DNA of 64,000 bases from Stagnimonas aquatica (lineage in GTDB: Bacteria > Pseudomonadota > Gammaproteobacteria > Nevskiales > Nevskiaceae), in the NCBI RefSeq assembly GCF_003730135.1, contig NZ_RJVO01000003.1:434001-498000 (forward strand), written 5' to 3'. A model generated the notes under the pieces. That model worked only from the letters and a program-made list of their open reading frames with translations, was not told the origin of the DNA and made no database searches. Position numbers and translations under genes: made by a program. Positions within the stretch are counted from its first letter, which is position 1; the number at the start of each line of letters is the position of its first letter. Below are positions 35,594-43,804 of this stretch, piece by piece.

Positions 35594-37863
35594 GGGGCGT
35601 CTCCCTTCAGGCGGTCTTCGTAGATGCGGGCGAGGGCGAAGCGCGACTCGACCAGATACTTTTCCACGGTCTTCTTCTGGCCGGCCAATTCCTTAAGGGC
35701 GATGTCCTTGAGCACTTCGGACTGCTCGTTGGCGGCGTCGTCAATCAGGCTGCGCAGCGCCGACAAGCGCAGGCGCAACTGCTCGGAGCGCTCACGCACA
35801 CCGTTGAAACGCGAAGGCGCGCTGGCCAGCCGCAACTGCAAGGGCGGCAGGCTGCCCGGCAGGCTGGGCGGGGTGTAGGGGGCCGTCAGCAGCACGTCCA
35901 TGCGCAGCTTCAGCTTGATCTGCGGTTTGTCCTGCTTGCGCACGCTGCGCGCGCGCTCGATCAGCTCGACGGGGGAAACGGCGGCTTCCGGACGGCTTTG
36001 ACTGAGCGCTTCCACCGCCGCGATGCGGGCCTTCACGCCGTCGAGATTGCGCGCCAGGAAACGCACGTCACGGTAGTTCTTCAGCGCTTCCTGGTAGCGG
36101 TTCTCGGCAATGATGCTCTGCAGGTAGAAGGTTTCCGGCGCATCGGGCAGATCGCGCAGGCGCCAGTTCCAACCGGCCTCGGAGTCGATGTCGCGACGGA
36201 CGATGGTTTCCACCATGCGCGCCTGACGAATCTGCTGGCTGGCGCTGTCGATGCGGCGCCGGCTTTCCTCCAGCAGCTCCACCGACTTCTCGTAGAACTG
36301 CTGCGCCTGGATGTGCGCGCCGATGCGTTCCAGCGCGAACGGGATCGCGAGCATGCCCTCCTGCACGGCCGGGTCCATCGGATCGCGGTTGATCAGCTCG
36401 GCCCAGGGCACCAGCGCCTTGCGCAGGGCCTCCTCGTCTTCCTTCTTGACCTTTTCCAGCTTGAAGCTGCGCAGGCCGGCGCGCTTGTAGACATCGTAGT
36501 CGCCCAGCCGCGCCGGGTTGATCAGGATGCCCAGCGTCGCCAGGCCCCGCAGCGGGTTGTCCTCGGGCTCGGGATCGGCGATGTCGGTCTTCTTCTGCTT
36601 CTCACCCTGTGGCGCCAGCTCCGCCCAGCCCAGACCGAGCAGGGCACGGTTGGAGTAGGGACCGGTGATGCGCACCCGGCTGAACAGCGGCTTGGCGGTG
36701 CCACCTTGCTGCTTGCGCAGGAAGTGGAAGCCGAGCGTGAGATTGGCCTTGTCGCGCAAGGCCAGATTCTCGGTATCGGTGGGTGGCAGGCGGCCGATAC
36801 GGTCGAGCAAGGTCTCGCCGTCGGCGACGCGGCCATCGTTGATCATTGCCACGCCGAGGTTGTAGCGGGTGTAGGGCGACTGCTTGTCGCCGTTCTTCAT
36901 CTCGGTCAGCACTTCCAGCGCATCGCTGTAGCGGCCCTGCGACATCAGCGCCCGGGACAGCAGATCCTGCCAGGGCAGCTGCAAGGGTTCCGGCAGCTTT
37001 TCGCGCATGCGCAGCAGCGAGGTGGCCGACTCCTGCAGGAAGCCGCGCTCGTAGAGGAACTCCGCCAGCCGCAGCCGCGCCCGCCCCAGGGCCAGGTGAT
37101 CGGTGGTGGTCACCGCCAGGTCGCGGTACAGGGCCTCGGCGCGGCCGCGCATGCCGAAGGCGAGATAGCTCTCGGCCAGCCGCCACTGGTAGTCGGCCGG
37201 CAGCTTCTGACCTTCCTGTTCCTGCCGCAGCTGCAGCAGCGTCATCGCCGCCGAGAAGTGGCGCTCGTCGCCATTGAGGAAGTCGGCGGCACGAACCCGA
37301 GGGTCGTCCTTGCTGCCGGGCTTGTAGTTGCGCAAGGCCTGCACCTTGCCGCCACGACCGAAGCTGATCTCGATTTCCGCCTCGCGCTCGCCCTTTTCGA
37401 ACACGCCTTCGGCACGTTCGCTGAACGGCGGCGCGGCGGCGTCCTTGAAGGAACGGCCGTTCATCTCCACGCGGATGCGGTGCGGACCCGGTTCCAGATT
37501 GGCGCGCAGCACCCGATGCAAGCCCTTGTCGAACAGGGCGCGTGCCTCTCGCTCGGTGTAGGCGTAGCGGGTGAAGGGACCGTCGTCGATGCTGACCGCA
37601 ATGTCGCTGAGGAAGCTGCTCGGCGCCACCGAGCCGACATACACCGACAGCGCGCTGTGCGGCGGATAGGCGTAGTTGTCTTCCAGTTGCTGCAGCTCGC
37701 GATTGAGCTCCAGGGTTTCGTCCTTGAGGCCCTGGATCGCTTCGTCGAGAGCGATGGCTTCCGCAGTGGGCTGCGGGGGCTCAGCCGCCAGCACGACCTG
37801 CGTCCAGAGGAGCGCAGCCAACAGCCAGCTTGGCCGCGAGAGGACGGTCAGTCGTAGGCGCAT
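35590..37863 (-). CDS. Secreted TPR protein, first gene of the ExbB/ExbD/TPR operon
   Basis: 757 aa. Sec signal peptide (about 1-27, ending VVLA-A). A short coiled-coil segment (about 30-60) precedes a beta-rich module (about 60-165, SVYVGSVAPSSFLSDIAVSIDD) that looks like a PEGA-type or carbohydrate-binding fold. Helical TPR-like repeats occupy about 185-560 and a coiled coil closes the protein. No lipobox. It opens the eight-gene operon and is likely periplasmic. An AgmU/GltD-like role is inferred from context. Confidence 0.75.
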   Translation of the reverse strand: MRLRLTVLSRPSWLLAALLWTQVVLAAEPPQPTAEAIALDEAIQGLKDETLELNRELQQLEDNYAYPPHSALSVYVGSVAPSSFLSDIAVSIDDGPFTRYAYTEREARALFDKGLHRVLRANLEPGPHRIRVEMNGRSFKDAAAPPFSERAEGVFEKGEREAEIEISFGRGGKVQALRNYKPGSKDDPRVRAADFLNGDERHFSAAMTLLQLRQEQEGQKLPADYQWRLAESYLAFGMRGRAEALYRDLAVTTTDHLALGRARLRLAEFLYERGFLQESATSLLRMREKLPEPLQLPWQDLLSRALMSQGRYSDALEVLTEMKNGDKQSPYTRYNLGVAMINDGRVADGETLLDRIGRLPPTDTENLALRDKANLTLGFHFLRKQQGGTAKPLFSRVRITGPYSNRALLGLGWAELAPQGEKQKKTDIADPEPEDNPLRGLATLGILINPARLGDYDVYKRAGLRSFKLEKVKKEDEEALRKALVPWAELINRDPMDPAVQEGMLAIPFALERIGAHIQAQQFYEKSVELLEESRRRIDSASQQIRQARMVETIVRRDIDSEAGWNWRLRDLPDAPETFYLQSIIAENRYQEALKNYRDVRFLARNLDGVKARIAAVEALSQSRPEAAVSPVELIERARSVRKQDKPQIKLKLRMDVLLTAPYTPPSLPGSLPPLQLRLASAPSRFNGVRERSEQLRLRLSALRSLIDDAANEQSEVLKDIALKELAGQKKTVEKYLVESRFALARIYEDRLKGDAP

Positions 37864-37902
37864 GCAGTAGTGGATGCCAGGGAAGGAATCGAACGGGGGC
37901 CG

Positions 37903-37911
37903 AGTGTAGCA
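37903..37911 (-). promoter_or_regulatory. Candidate extended -10 promoter of the envelope-machine operon
   Basis: On the minus strand TGCTACACT matches an extended -10 (TGnTAnnnT), about 40 nt before the first TPR gene. No -35 match is visible. Confidence 0.35.
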
Positions 37912-37933
37912 AATGAAATCCGTGCTTCGGGGA

Positions 37934-39106
37934 TCAGTGAACTGAGGGTATTTTCAGGTTGCGGCCCACCTCCAAGACCGCCCCCGCGCGCAGCTGGTTG
38001 TACTGCCGCAGACGCTGAACGCTGACCCCGTATTGCTGCGCCAGCGAGTACAGCGTCTCGCCAGAACGGACCCGGTGCAGACTGGACCGATTCGCGCTTG
38101 GTTCCGTGAGCGCCTGGCCGGAGCCATCCTGGTCCTTCCCCGGGAAGCCCGCGGAAATCGTCGCCAGCCGCAATGAATCGGTGACTTCGGGACCTTGCAG
38201 CAGCCAGTTCTCGCGCAGCGTCTTTCCGGTGCCGGCTGCTGGAATCGGATCGGCGAGTTCGGCTCGTAGTAACAGGGCCTCGCTGGGCGGCAGCAGCAGG
38301 GTCGGCACCCGGGTCTGCCGGTTGAGTCGCTTCAGGCCAGGGTTGAAGCGGCGCAGCAGTTCCGGGTCCACCCTCCCCAGCGCCTGTAGCGCCCCCGGCG
38401 GCAACTCGTCCATCGCCACCATTTCGGCGGCATGGCGGTTGCTGATGGTCGGCAGGCGCACCTGGTAGCGCTCCGGCTCGCGGACGATGGCGGCCAGCGC
38501 CAGCAATCGCGGGACGTAGTCGCGGGTCTCGCTGCGCAGGGGCAGCTGCCAGAAGTCACGGCTGCCACCGGCCTCGGCGATCGCCGTTCGAAGCCGGACG
38601 CCACCGCCGTTGTAGGCGGCCAGCGCCAGCAGCCAGTCGTCGTACTCGCGGTGCAGTTCCAGCAGGTAGGAGAACGCGGCACGGGTGGAGGCGACCGGAT
38701 CGCGACGGGCGTCGTAGCCCGGATTGTCGCCGAGCCCGTAGGCGCGGCCGGTGGGCGGGATGAACTGCCAGAGTCCGAGCGCCGCCGAAGCCGAACGGGC
38801 ATGGGCGTTGAAGCCACTCTCCACCGCTGGCAGCAGGGCGAGCTCCAGCGGCAGTTCGCGGATCTCGGCGGACTCGACGATGAACCACAGGAAGGGCGCG
38901 GCACGCTCCAGCATCACACTCAAGAATGCCGGGCTTTCGGTGTAGCTGGCGATGCAGCGCTGAACCTCCGGCCGCTGCTCCCCACCCAGGCGCATGCCCT
39001 GGGCGATGCGCGGCCAGATGCTGTCGTCGCCGGTCTCGGGCTCGGCATGCGCCGGGCTAGAGGCAAGCCAGAAGAACAACAGCAGCAGGCGGAAAATAGG
39101 GTGCAT
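37934..39106 (-). CDS. mltD: Membrane-bound lytic murein transglycosylase D
   Basis: 390 aa. Signal peptide (about 1-18), SLT domain (about 65-190) with the catalytic Glu in LLPAVESGFN and the SASAALGLWQFIPPTGRAYGL and AAYNGG motifs. One LysM repeat is seen at the C-terminus (HRVRSGETLYSLAQQYGVSV); E. coli MltD has two. It cleaves peptidoglycan to 1,6-anhydro-muropeptides. The ATG overlaps the gloB stop (TGATG), the same gloB-mltD pair as in E. coli. Confidence 0.92.
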   Translation of the reverse strand: MHPIFRLLLLFFWLASSPAHAEPETGDDSIWPRIAQGMRLGGEQRPEVQRCIASYTESPAFLSVMLERAAPFLWFIVESAEIRELPLELALLPAVESGFNAHARSASAALGLWQFIPPTGRAYGLGDNPGYDARRDPVASTRAAFSYLLELHREYDDWLLALAAYNGGGVRLRTAIAEAGGSRDFWQLPLRSETRDYVPRLLALAAIVREPERYQVRLPTISNRHAAEMVAMDELPPGALQALGRVDPELLRRFNPGLKRLNRQTRVPTLLLPPSEALLLRAELADPIPAAGTGKTLRENWLLQGPEVTDSLRLATISAGFPGKDQDGSGQALTEPSANRSSLHRVRSGETLYSLAQQYGVSVQRLRQYNQLRAGAVLEVGRNLKIPSVH

Positions 39107-39867
39107 CAGGACAGACGGAAGCCGTCTTTGGCCTTGCGCATGGCCGCGAACACCTGCGCCGGCTCGGCTCCGGCGCAGCCCAGGGTGGCCGCCAGATCGG
39201 CGTCCTCGCAACGTAGGAAGGGGTTGTAGCGACGCTCCCAGCCCAGCTGCGAAGGCAGGCTGGCGAGGCCCTCGGCACGCAGAGTGCGCACCCGGGCCAG
39301 TTCACCTGCCAACGCCTGATCCTGCGGACTCAGCTGCGCGGCGAAGGCAAGATTGCCGAGGGTGTACTCGTGGGCGCAGCAGACCGCCAGCGAATCGGGC
39401 AGGGCGGCCAGCTTCTGCAGGGACGCGAGGTATTGCGCCGGCTGGCCCTCGAACATCCGTCCGCAGCCGGCCGAGAACAGGGTATCGCCGCAGAACAAGA
39501 GACCCTCGCCGTGGTAGCAGATGTGGCCCAGGGTGTGCCCCGGCGTCGCCAGCACGCCGAACTCGCCGCCCAGCAGCCTCAGCCGGTCGCCCTCGTGCAC
39601 GGCCTCGTCCAGCGGCGGTAGACGGTGGCGGTCGGCACCATGACCGTGGACCCGCGCGCCGGTGTGCCGGACCAGCTCGGCGACACCGCCGATGTGGTCG
39701 GGATGATGGTGGGTGAGCAGAATGTGGCGCAGTTGCAGGTTCTGTGCCTGCAACCAGCGCAGCACCGGAGCCGCCTCGCCCGGGTCGACGATCAGGGCCT
39801 CGTCTCCGCGCCGCCAGGCCCAGATGTAGTTGTCCTCGAAGGCGGGAATGGCAGATATTGTGCCCAT
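39106..39867 (-). CDS. gloB: Hydroxyacylglutathione hydrolase (glyoxalase II)
   Basis: 253 aa metallo-beta-lactamase-fold enzyme hydrolysing S-lactoylglutathione to lactate and glutathione, the second step of methylglyoxal detoxification. Metal ligands are in [10 protein letters not shown] (about residue 52) and [11 protein letters not shown], with [13 protein letters not shown] following. The C-terminal glyoxalase II domain has [12 protein letters not shown]. Divergent from yafS with a 39-nt gap. Confidence 0.95.
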   Translation of the reverse strand: MGTISAIPAFEDNYIWAWRRGDEALIVDPGEAAPVLRWLQAQNLQLRHILLTHHHPDHIGGVAELVRHTGARVHGHGADRHRLPPLDEAVHEGDRLRLLGGEFGVLATPGHTLGHICYHGEGLLFCGDTLFSAGCGRMFEGQPAQYLASLQKLAALPDSLAVCCAHEYTLGNLAFAAQLSPQDQALAGELARVRTLRAEGLASLPSQLGWERRYNPFLRCEDADLAATLGCAGAEPAQVFAAMRKAKDGFRLS

Positions 39868-39906
39868 TGCGGCCGATGGTCGCGTGCGAGTTCCAGGCCG
39901 TCAATC

Positions 39907-40653
39907 ATGCCGTCAGCCCCCCCAGCCAGCCCGAGCAAGTTCGATCCCACCCAGCGCTGGGCGGATTCCACCCACGGCCGTCGTCTCACCAGCCTGGAGC
40001 GCGAGGAAGTGGCCCGGCACCTGCCGGAACTGTTCGGACGGCATTTTCTGCAGATCGGCGCCTGGGGCGGCGAGGGCGACTGGCTGAGCGGTTCGGAGAT
40101 GCTGCACCGGGCGGTGCTCGCCGTCGGCAAGCAGCCGGGTGCGCAGGCGCGCGTCGATGCCCAGCACCTGCCGCTGGCCAGCAAGTCGGTGGACGCAGTG
40201 CTGCTGCCTCACACCCTGGAGCTGGTCCGCTCACCGCACCGCCTGCTGCGCGAGACCTCGCGGGTGCTCAGCGACCGCGGCCGATTGCTGCTGGTCGGTT
40301 TCAGCCCCTGGGGCAGTCTGGCCTGGCGTCGCCGCGTCGGTCTGGCGCCGCGCGCACTGCCGGGCAGTTCGCGCTACTACTCCGCTGGCCGGGTCTGCGA
40401 CTGGTTGAGCCTGCTCGATTTCGAAGTGCTGGAGGTGCGCCGCTTCGGCGTCGGTTTTCCCTGGCTGCCCGCGCGCAGCGACGGCAATCCGTTCACGCCG
40501 GCGAGCTTGTTCCAGGTGTTTTCGGAAGCCTATCTGGTGGCCGCCAAGAAACGGGTGACGCCACTGACCCTGGTTGGTCAGCGCAGCCGCGCCCAGGTCA
40601 AACCGCTGATCGGTCTGCCAGGGGTCGCGGCGCACCGGGACGGCAGCCAGTGA
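39907..40653 (+). CDS. yafS: YafS-like class I methyltransferase
   Basis: 248 aa. SAM methyltransferase fold, with a weak motif I ([12 protein letters not shown]), a clear motif around [17 protein letters not shown] and the post-core [14 protein letters not shown]. The position between gloB (divergent) and rnhA matches E. coli yafS. The substrate is unknown. ATG 39907 is used; translation stops in GTGA, overlapping the rnhA start. Confidence 0.82.
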   Translation: MPSAPPASPSKFDPTQRWADSTHGRRLTSLEREEVARHLPELFGRHFLQIGAWGGEGDWLSGSEMLHRAVLAVGKQPGAQARVDAQHLPLASKSVDAVLLPHTLELVRSPHRLLRETSRVLSDRGRLLLVGFSPWGSLAWRRRVGLAPRALPGSSRYYSAGRVCDWLSLLDFEVLEVRRFGVGFPWLPARSDGNPFTPASLFQVFSEAYLVAAKKRVTPLTLVGQRSRAQVKPLIGLPGVAAHRDGSQ

Positions 40654-41102
40654 ACGCCGTGCGCAAGACGGTGCTGATCCACACCGATGGCGCCTGCCGT
40701 GGCAATCCCGGCCCCGGTGGCTGGGGCGCGCGCCTGGAGTTCAACGGCAAGGTCAAGGAGCTCTGCGGCGGCGAGGACGACACCACCAACAACCGCATGG
40801 AGCTGATGGCGGCGATCCAGGCGCTGGAAGCCCTGAAGGAGCCTTGCCGGGTGACGCTTTACACCGATTCCAACTACGTCCGCTCCGGCATCACCGAGTG
40901 GCTGCGCGGCTGGAAGGCCAAGGGCTGGCGCACCGCCGACAAGAAGCCGGTGAAGAATCAGGATCTCTGGCAACGTCTCGACGCCGCCGCGTCCGCGCAC
41001 GAGGTCGATTGGCGCTGGGTGAAGGGCCATGCCGGCGACCCCGGCAACGAGGCCGCCGACCGTCTGGCCAATCTGGGGCTGGACCGGAGCCTGTCGGCAT
41101 GA
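40650..41102 (+). CDS. rnhA: Ribonuclease HI
   Basis: 150 aa, degrades the RNA strand of RNA-DNA hybrids. All catalytic acids are seen: Asp in [14 protein letters not shown], Glu in NNRMELMA, Asp in YTDSNYV and the His/Asp of [14 protein letters not shown]. The start is GTG at 40650, overlapping the yafS stop as GTGA; another GTG at 40659 is possible. It overlaps dnaQ at ATGA. Confidence 0.95.
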   Translation: MNAVRKTVLIHTDGACRGNPGPGGWGARLEFNGKVKELCGGEDDTTNNRMELMAAIQALEALKEPCRVTLYTDSNYVRSGITEWLRGWKAKGWRTADKKPVKNQDLWQRLDAAASAHEVDWRWVKGHAGDPGNEAADRLANLGLDRSLSA

Positions 41103-41833
41103 GCCTGCGCCAGATCGTCCTCGATACCGAAACTACCGGCCTCGAAGCCGACCAGGGCCACCGCATCATCGAGATCGGCTGCCTGGAGCTGATCAACCGC
41201 CGGCCCAGCGGCAACAATTACTGGAAGTACCTGAACCCGGATCGCGAGATCGACGCCGGCGCGGTGCAGGTGCACGGCCTCACCAACGCCTTCCTCGCCG
41301 ACAAGCCGCGCTTTCACGAGCTGGCGCGCGAGCTATGGGACTATCTCAGCGGCGCGGAACTGATCATCCACAACGCCGCCTTCGACGTCGGCTTCCTCAA
41401 TCGCGAATTCCAGCGCTGCGGCATCGAGACGCCGCTGGCCGAGGTCTGTACGGTTACCGACACGGTGACCATGGCGCGCAAGCTGCACCCGGGCCAGAAG
41501 GTGAACCTGGACGCCTTGTGCCGACGCTACGGCGTCGACAACTCCAGTCGCGAGTTCCACGGGGCGCTGCTCGACGCCCGCCTGCTGTCCGATGTCTATC
41601 TGGCGATGACCGGTGGGCAGTCGCGGTTGGTACTGGACGGCCCCGGCGATGGCGGCAACCAGCCGCGCCGCTCGCGCCTGCTGGAGCAACTGCGGGTGGA
41701 AGCTGCCGCTCTTCCGCTGGCGGTCCCGCGCGCCAGCGAGGCCGAGCTGGATGCCCATCTGGAGCGGCTCAAGGGAATCGCCAAGAAAAGCGGCGGCAAT
41801 TGCCTGTGGGCCGGAGAGCTGCCGGCTGCCTGA
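41099..41833 (+). CDS. dnaQ: DNA polymerase III epsilon subunit (proofreading exonuclease)
   Basis: 244 aa. Exo I motif [21 protein letters not shown], Exo [16 protein letters not shown] and Exo [18 protein letters not shown] carry the DEDDh residues. The C-terminal part (about 185-244) tethers to the alpha subunit. In E. coli rnhA and dnaQ are divergent; here they are co-directional and overlap by 4 nt, as in many other gammaproteobacteria. Confidence 0.95.
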   Translation: MSLRQIVLDTETTGLEADQGHRIIEIGCLELINRRPSGNNYWKYLNPDREIDAGAVQVHGLTNAFLADKPRFHELARELWDYLSGAELIIHNAAFDVGFLNREFQRCGIETPLAEVCTVTDTVTMARKLHPGQKVNLDALCRRYGVDNSSREFHGALLDARLLSDVYLAMTGGQSRLVLDGPGDGGNQPRRSRLLEQLRVEAAALPLAVPRASEAELDAHLERLKGIAKKSGGNCLWAGELPAA

Positions 41834-41843
41834 CTCGGGCGCC

Positions 41844-42779
41844 TCAGCGCCGCGCCACCGCAGTGATCACCTCGAAATACGGCGGACGGGTTTCCTGCGA
41901 GGTGACCTGACAGCTCTCCACCGCCAGCCCGGCACCCGACAGCAAGGCGTCTAGCGCCTCGGGCTGGAAGCCGAGATTGACGTGATCGTAGGCACGCATG
42001 GTCTCGGCGTGCGGGTGCGCGCGCAGGGCCGCCACCACCAGGTGTCCGCCCGGCTTGAGCACCCGTGCTGCCTCCGACAGCAGCTTTTCCGGCTGACTGG
42101 AATACGCCAGCGCATGCAGGGCAAACACCACGTCGAAGCCTTGGCCGGCGCTCGCGTCGGCGAAGGGCAGGGCGTGCATGTCACCGCGCTTGAGTTCGAT
42201 GTTGGCGAACCCTGCCAGCCGTCGCCGGGCTGCCGCCAGCACGGTTTCGCTGATGTCCAGGCAGGTCACCCGATCCGAGCGCGGCGCCAACAGTTCTGCC
42301 AGCACACCGTCGCCGGAAGCGAGATCCAGCACCCTGCCCAGCCGCACCAGCCCGATCAGGGCGTGGGCGGTGGTCTCCCAGGTGCGGCCCGGCGAGTAGT
42401 GCCGCTCCATGCGGCCGGCCACCGATTCCGCCCAGGTCTGGCCGCTGTGACGGGCGCGCAATACCTGCTCGGCGCGCTCCAGATCGACTCGGGTCTGCGC
42501 GTCCTCCAGCTTCGGGCGCAGCGAGCGCCACAGCTCGGCCGCCGCGCCCTCCGGCTGCCGGGCGGAGTAGAGCGCCGCGCCCTCGCCGCGCTCGGTCTGG
42601 ATCAGCCCGGCCTGCTTGAGTTTGGCCAGATGGGTGGAGACCCGGCTCTGCGCGAGACCGGTGATCTCGTTGAGTTCGGCCGCCGACAGCGCGTGCGCCT
42701 CCAGCAGCAGCAGCAGGCGCTGGCGGCTGGAATCGGCCAGCAGGCGGCAGAGTTCGGTACTTTCCTGAAGACTGAGCAT
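41844..42779 (-). CDS. ArsR-type HTH fused to a class I methyltransferase
   Basis: 311 aa. Winged-helix ArsR domain (about 1-85) with LADSSRQRLLLLLEAHALSAAELNEITG and the recognition helix QSRVSTHLAKLKQAGL; no Cys metal-binding motif. A SAM methyltransferase domain (about 130-300) has motif I VLDLASGDGVLAELL, DISETVL and the FDVVFALHALAYSSQPEKLL segment. Such fusions often sit by methionine or SAH-recycling genes and may sense SAM or SAH; here there is no such neighbour. Confidence 0.87.
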   Translation of the reverse strand: MLSLQESTELCRLLADSSRQRLLLLLEAHALSAAELNEITGLAQSRVSTHLAKLKQAGLIQTERGEGAALYSARQPEGAAAELWRSLRPKLEDAQTRVDLERAEQVLRARHSGQTWAESVAGRMERHYSPGRTWETTAHALIGLVRLGRVLDLASGDGVLAELLAPRSDRVTCLDISETVLAAARRRLAGFANIELKRGDMHALPFADASAGQGFDVVFALHALAYSSQPEKLLSEAARVLKPGGHLVVAALRAHPHAETMRAYDHVNLGFQPEALDALLSGAGLAVESCQVTSQETRPPYFEVITAVARR

Positions 42780-42807
42780 AGATTCCGGAGTGTGCCGGGA
42801 CGGCCAG

Positions 42808-42832
42808 CAAAAAGCCCGCCGGATGGCGGGCT
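42808..42832 (-). terminator. Intrinsic terminator after the phasin gene
   Basis: On the minus strand AGCCCGCC-ATCC-GGCGGGCT forms an 8-bp stem followed by a T-tract. It starts 21 nt after the phasin stop. Confidence 0.85.
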
Positions 42833-42852
42833 CGGGTGCAGCGGATGGCGCC

Positions 42853-43557
42853 TCAGCCCATCTTCTTGACCGATTCGATCACCGAAGACGCAGCGCTCTT
42901 GGCCTTGCTGGTGGCGCGGTTGGCGCGGGAGTTGGCGGAGGGCTTCACCGCCACCACCGGCTTCTTCACCGGCGCGCCCTTGGGCTTGATGTCGAGCACC
43001 GAGCCGACGCGCTGCTTGGCGACGCTGACATCCTTCTTGACTGCGGCGGCGACCTTCTTGGCGTCGGACTTGACGCTGGCGGCCACCTTGTCGGCCGAGG
43101 CCTTCGCCTGGGCCGTCACCTGACCCGCCTTCTTCTGGGCGTCGGCGGCAGCCACCTTGACGCCGGCGACGGCCTTCTTGGCCTTGTCGGCGACCTTGGC
43201 CAGCTCGGCTTCGGCGACCGCGCCGGTCTTCAGACCACCGCTGACCAGGCCGGTCAGCTCCTGGCGGGTCTCTGAGAGGATTGCCAGGGACTCACGGGTG
43301 CTGGCGATCAGGCGGTTGACGCTCTCCTGCATCACATCAAGCTGCTTGCCGGCGGCGTCCTTGATGGAGTCGCCTTTCTTGGCGTCCTTGAGGGCGCCCA
43401 GCACGGTGCGGTAGGTGTCGTTGAGGGCCTTGAGTTCGTGCTCGGCCAGGCGGTGTACGCCCTGACTGACGATACGATTGGCTTGACCGACAACATCGAG
43501 CGACTCGCGGCGCAGTTTGTCGAGCGAAGTCTTGATCTGGTCAAACGGCTTGGTCAT
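42853..43557 (-). CDS. Phasin-like protein with histone H1-like tail
   Basis: 234 aa. The first ~115 residues are amphipathic helices of phasin type (QANRIVSQGVHRLAEHELKALNDTYRTV). The rest is an Ala/Lys/Val-rich tail (about 118-234) with many KKVAAAVKK-like units, resembling histone H1 or AlgP. Phasins coat polyhydroxyalkanoate granules; Lys/Ala tails can bind the nucleoid and distribute granules, as PhaF does. GGGGGAG precedes ATG 43557. It is divergent from fadBA. No PHA synthase is in the window. Confidence 0.78.
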   Translation of the reverse strand: MTKPFDQIKTSLDKLRRESLDVVGQANRIVSQGVHRLAEHELKALNDTYRTVLGALKDAKKGDSIKDAAGKQLDVMQESVNRLIASTRESLAILSETRQELTGLVSGGLKTGAVAEAELAKVADKAKKAVAGVKVAAADAQKKAGQVTAQAKASADKVAASVKSDAKKVAAAVKKDVSVAKQRVGSVLDIKPKGAPVKKPVVAVKPSANSRANRATSKAKSAASSVIESVKKMG

Positions 43558-43604
43558 GTGAACTCCCCCTAATAGAAATACGTCTTGGCGGTCCAGCGGC
43601 CAGC

Positions 43605-43634
43605 ATTCTAGATAATTGGCTAAGTTATCGTCAA
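43605..43634 (-). promoter_or_regulatory. Candidate sigma-70 promoter of the phasin gene
   Basis: On the minus strand TTGACG (43634-43629), 18-bp spacer, TAGAAT (43610-43605), about 50 nt before the ATG. ATCGTC (43627-43632)/GACGAT (43638-43643) followed by Ts on the plus strand forms an overlapping hairpin. Confidence 0.6.
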
Positions 43635-43804
43635 AGCGACGATTTTTCTCCCTTTGCGCGGCAATTTTCCCGCATACCGCACGGTTGGTTACCGCATTGC
43701 CGGGGAGCAGGCTGCGCGGTAAAGTCGCGCACTTTCTCGGCTCTGGCCCCGGCAACCCGGGCTGCTTGACCGGCAACGATTTCTCTAAACCACCCGAGGT
43801 GCCC

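Noticed and set aside
41844..42850. SAH or SAM riboswitch near the ArsR-methyltransferase gene
   Set aside because: Only about 30 nt separate its start from the phasin terminator, leaving no room for a riboswitch.
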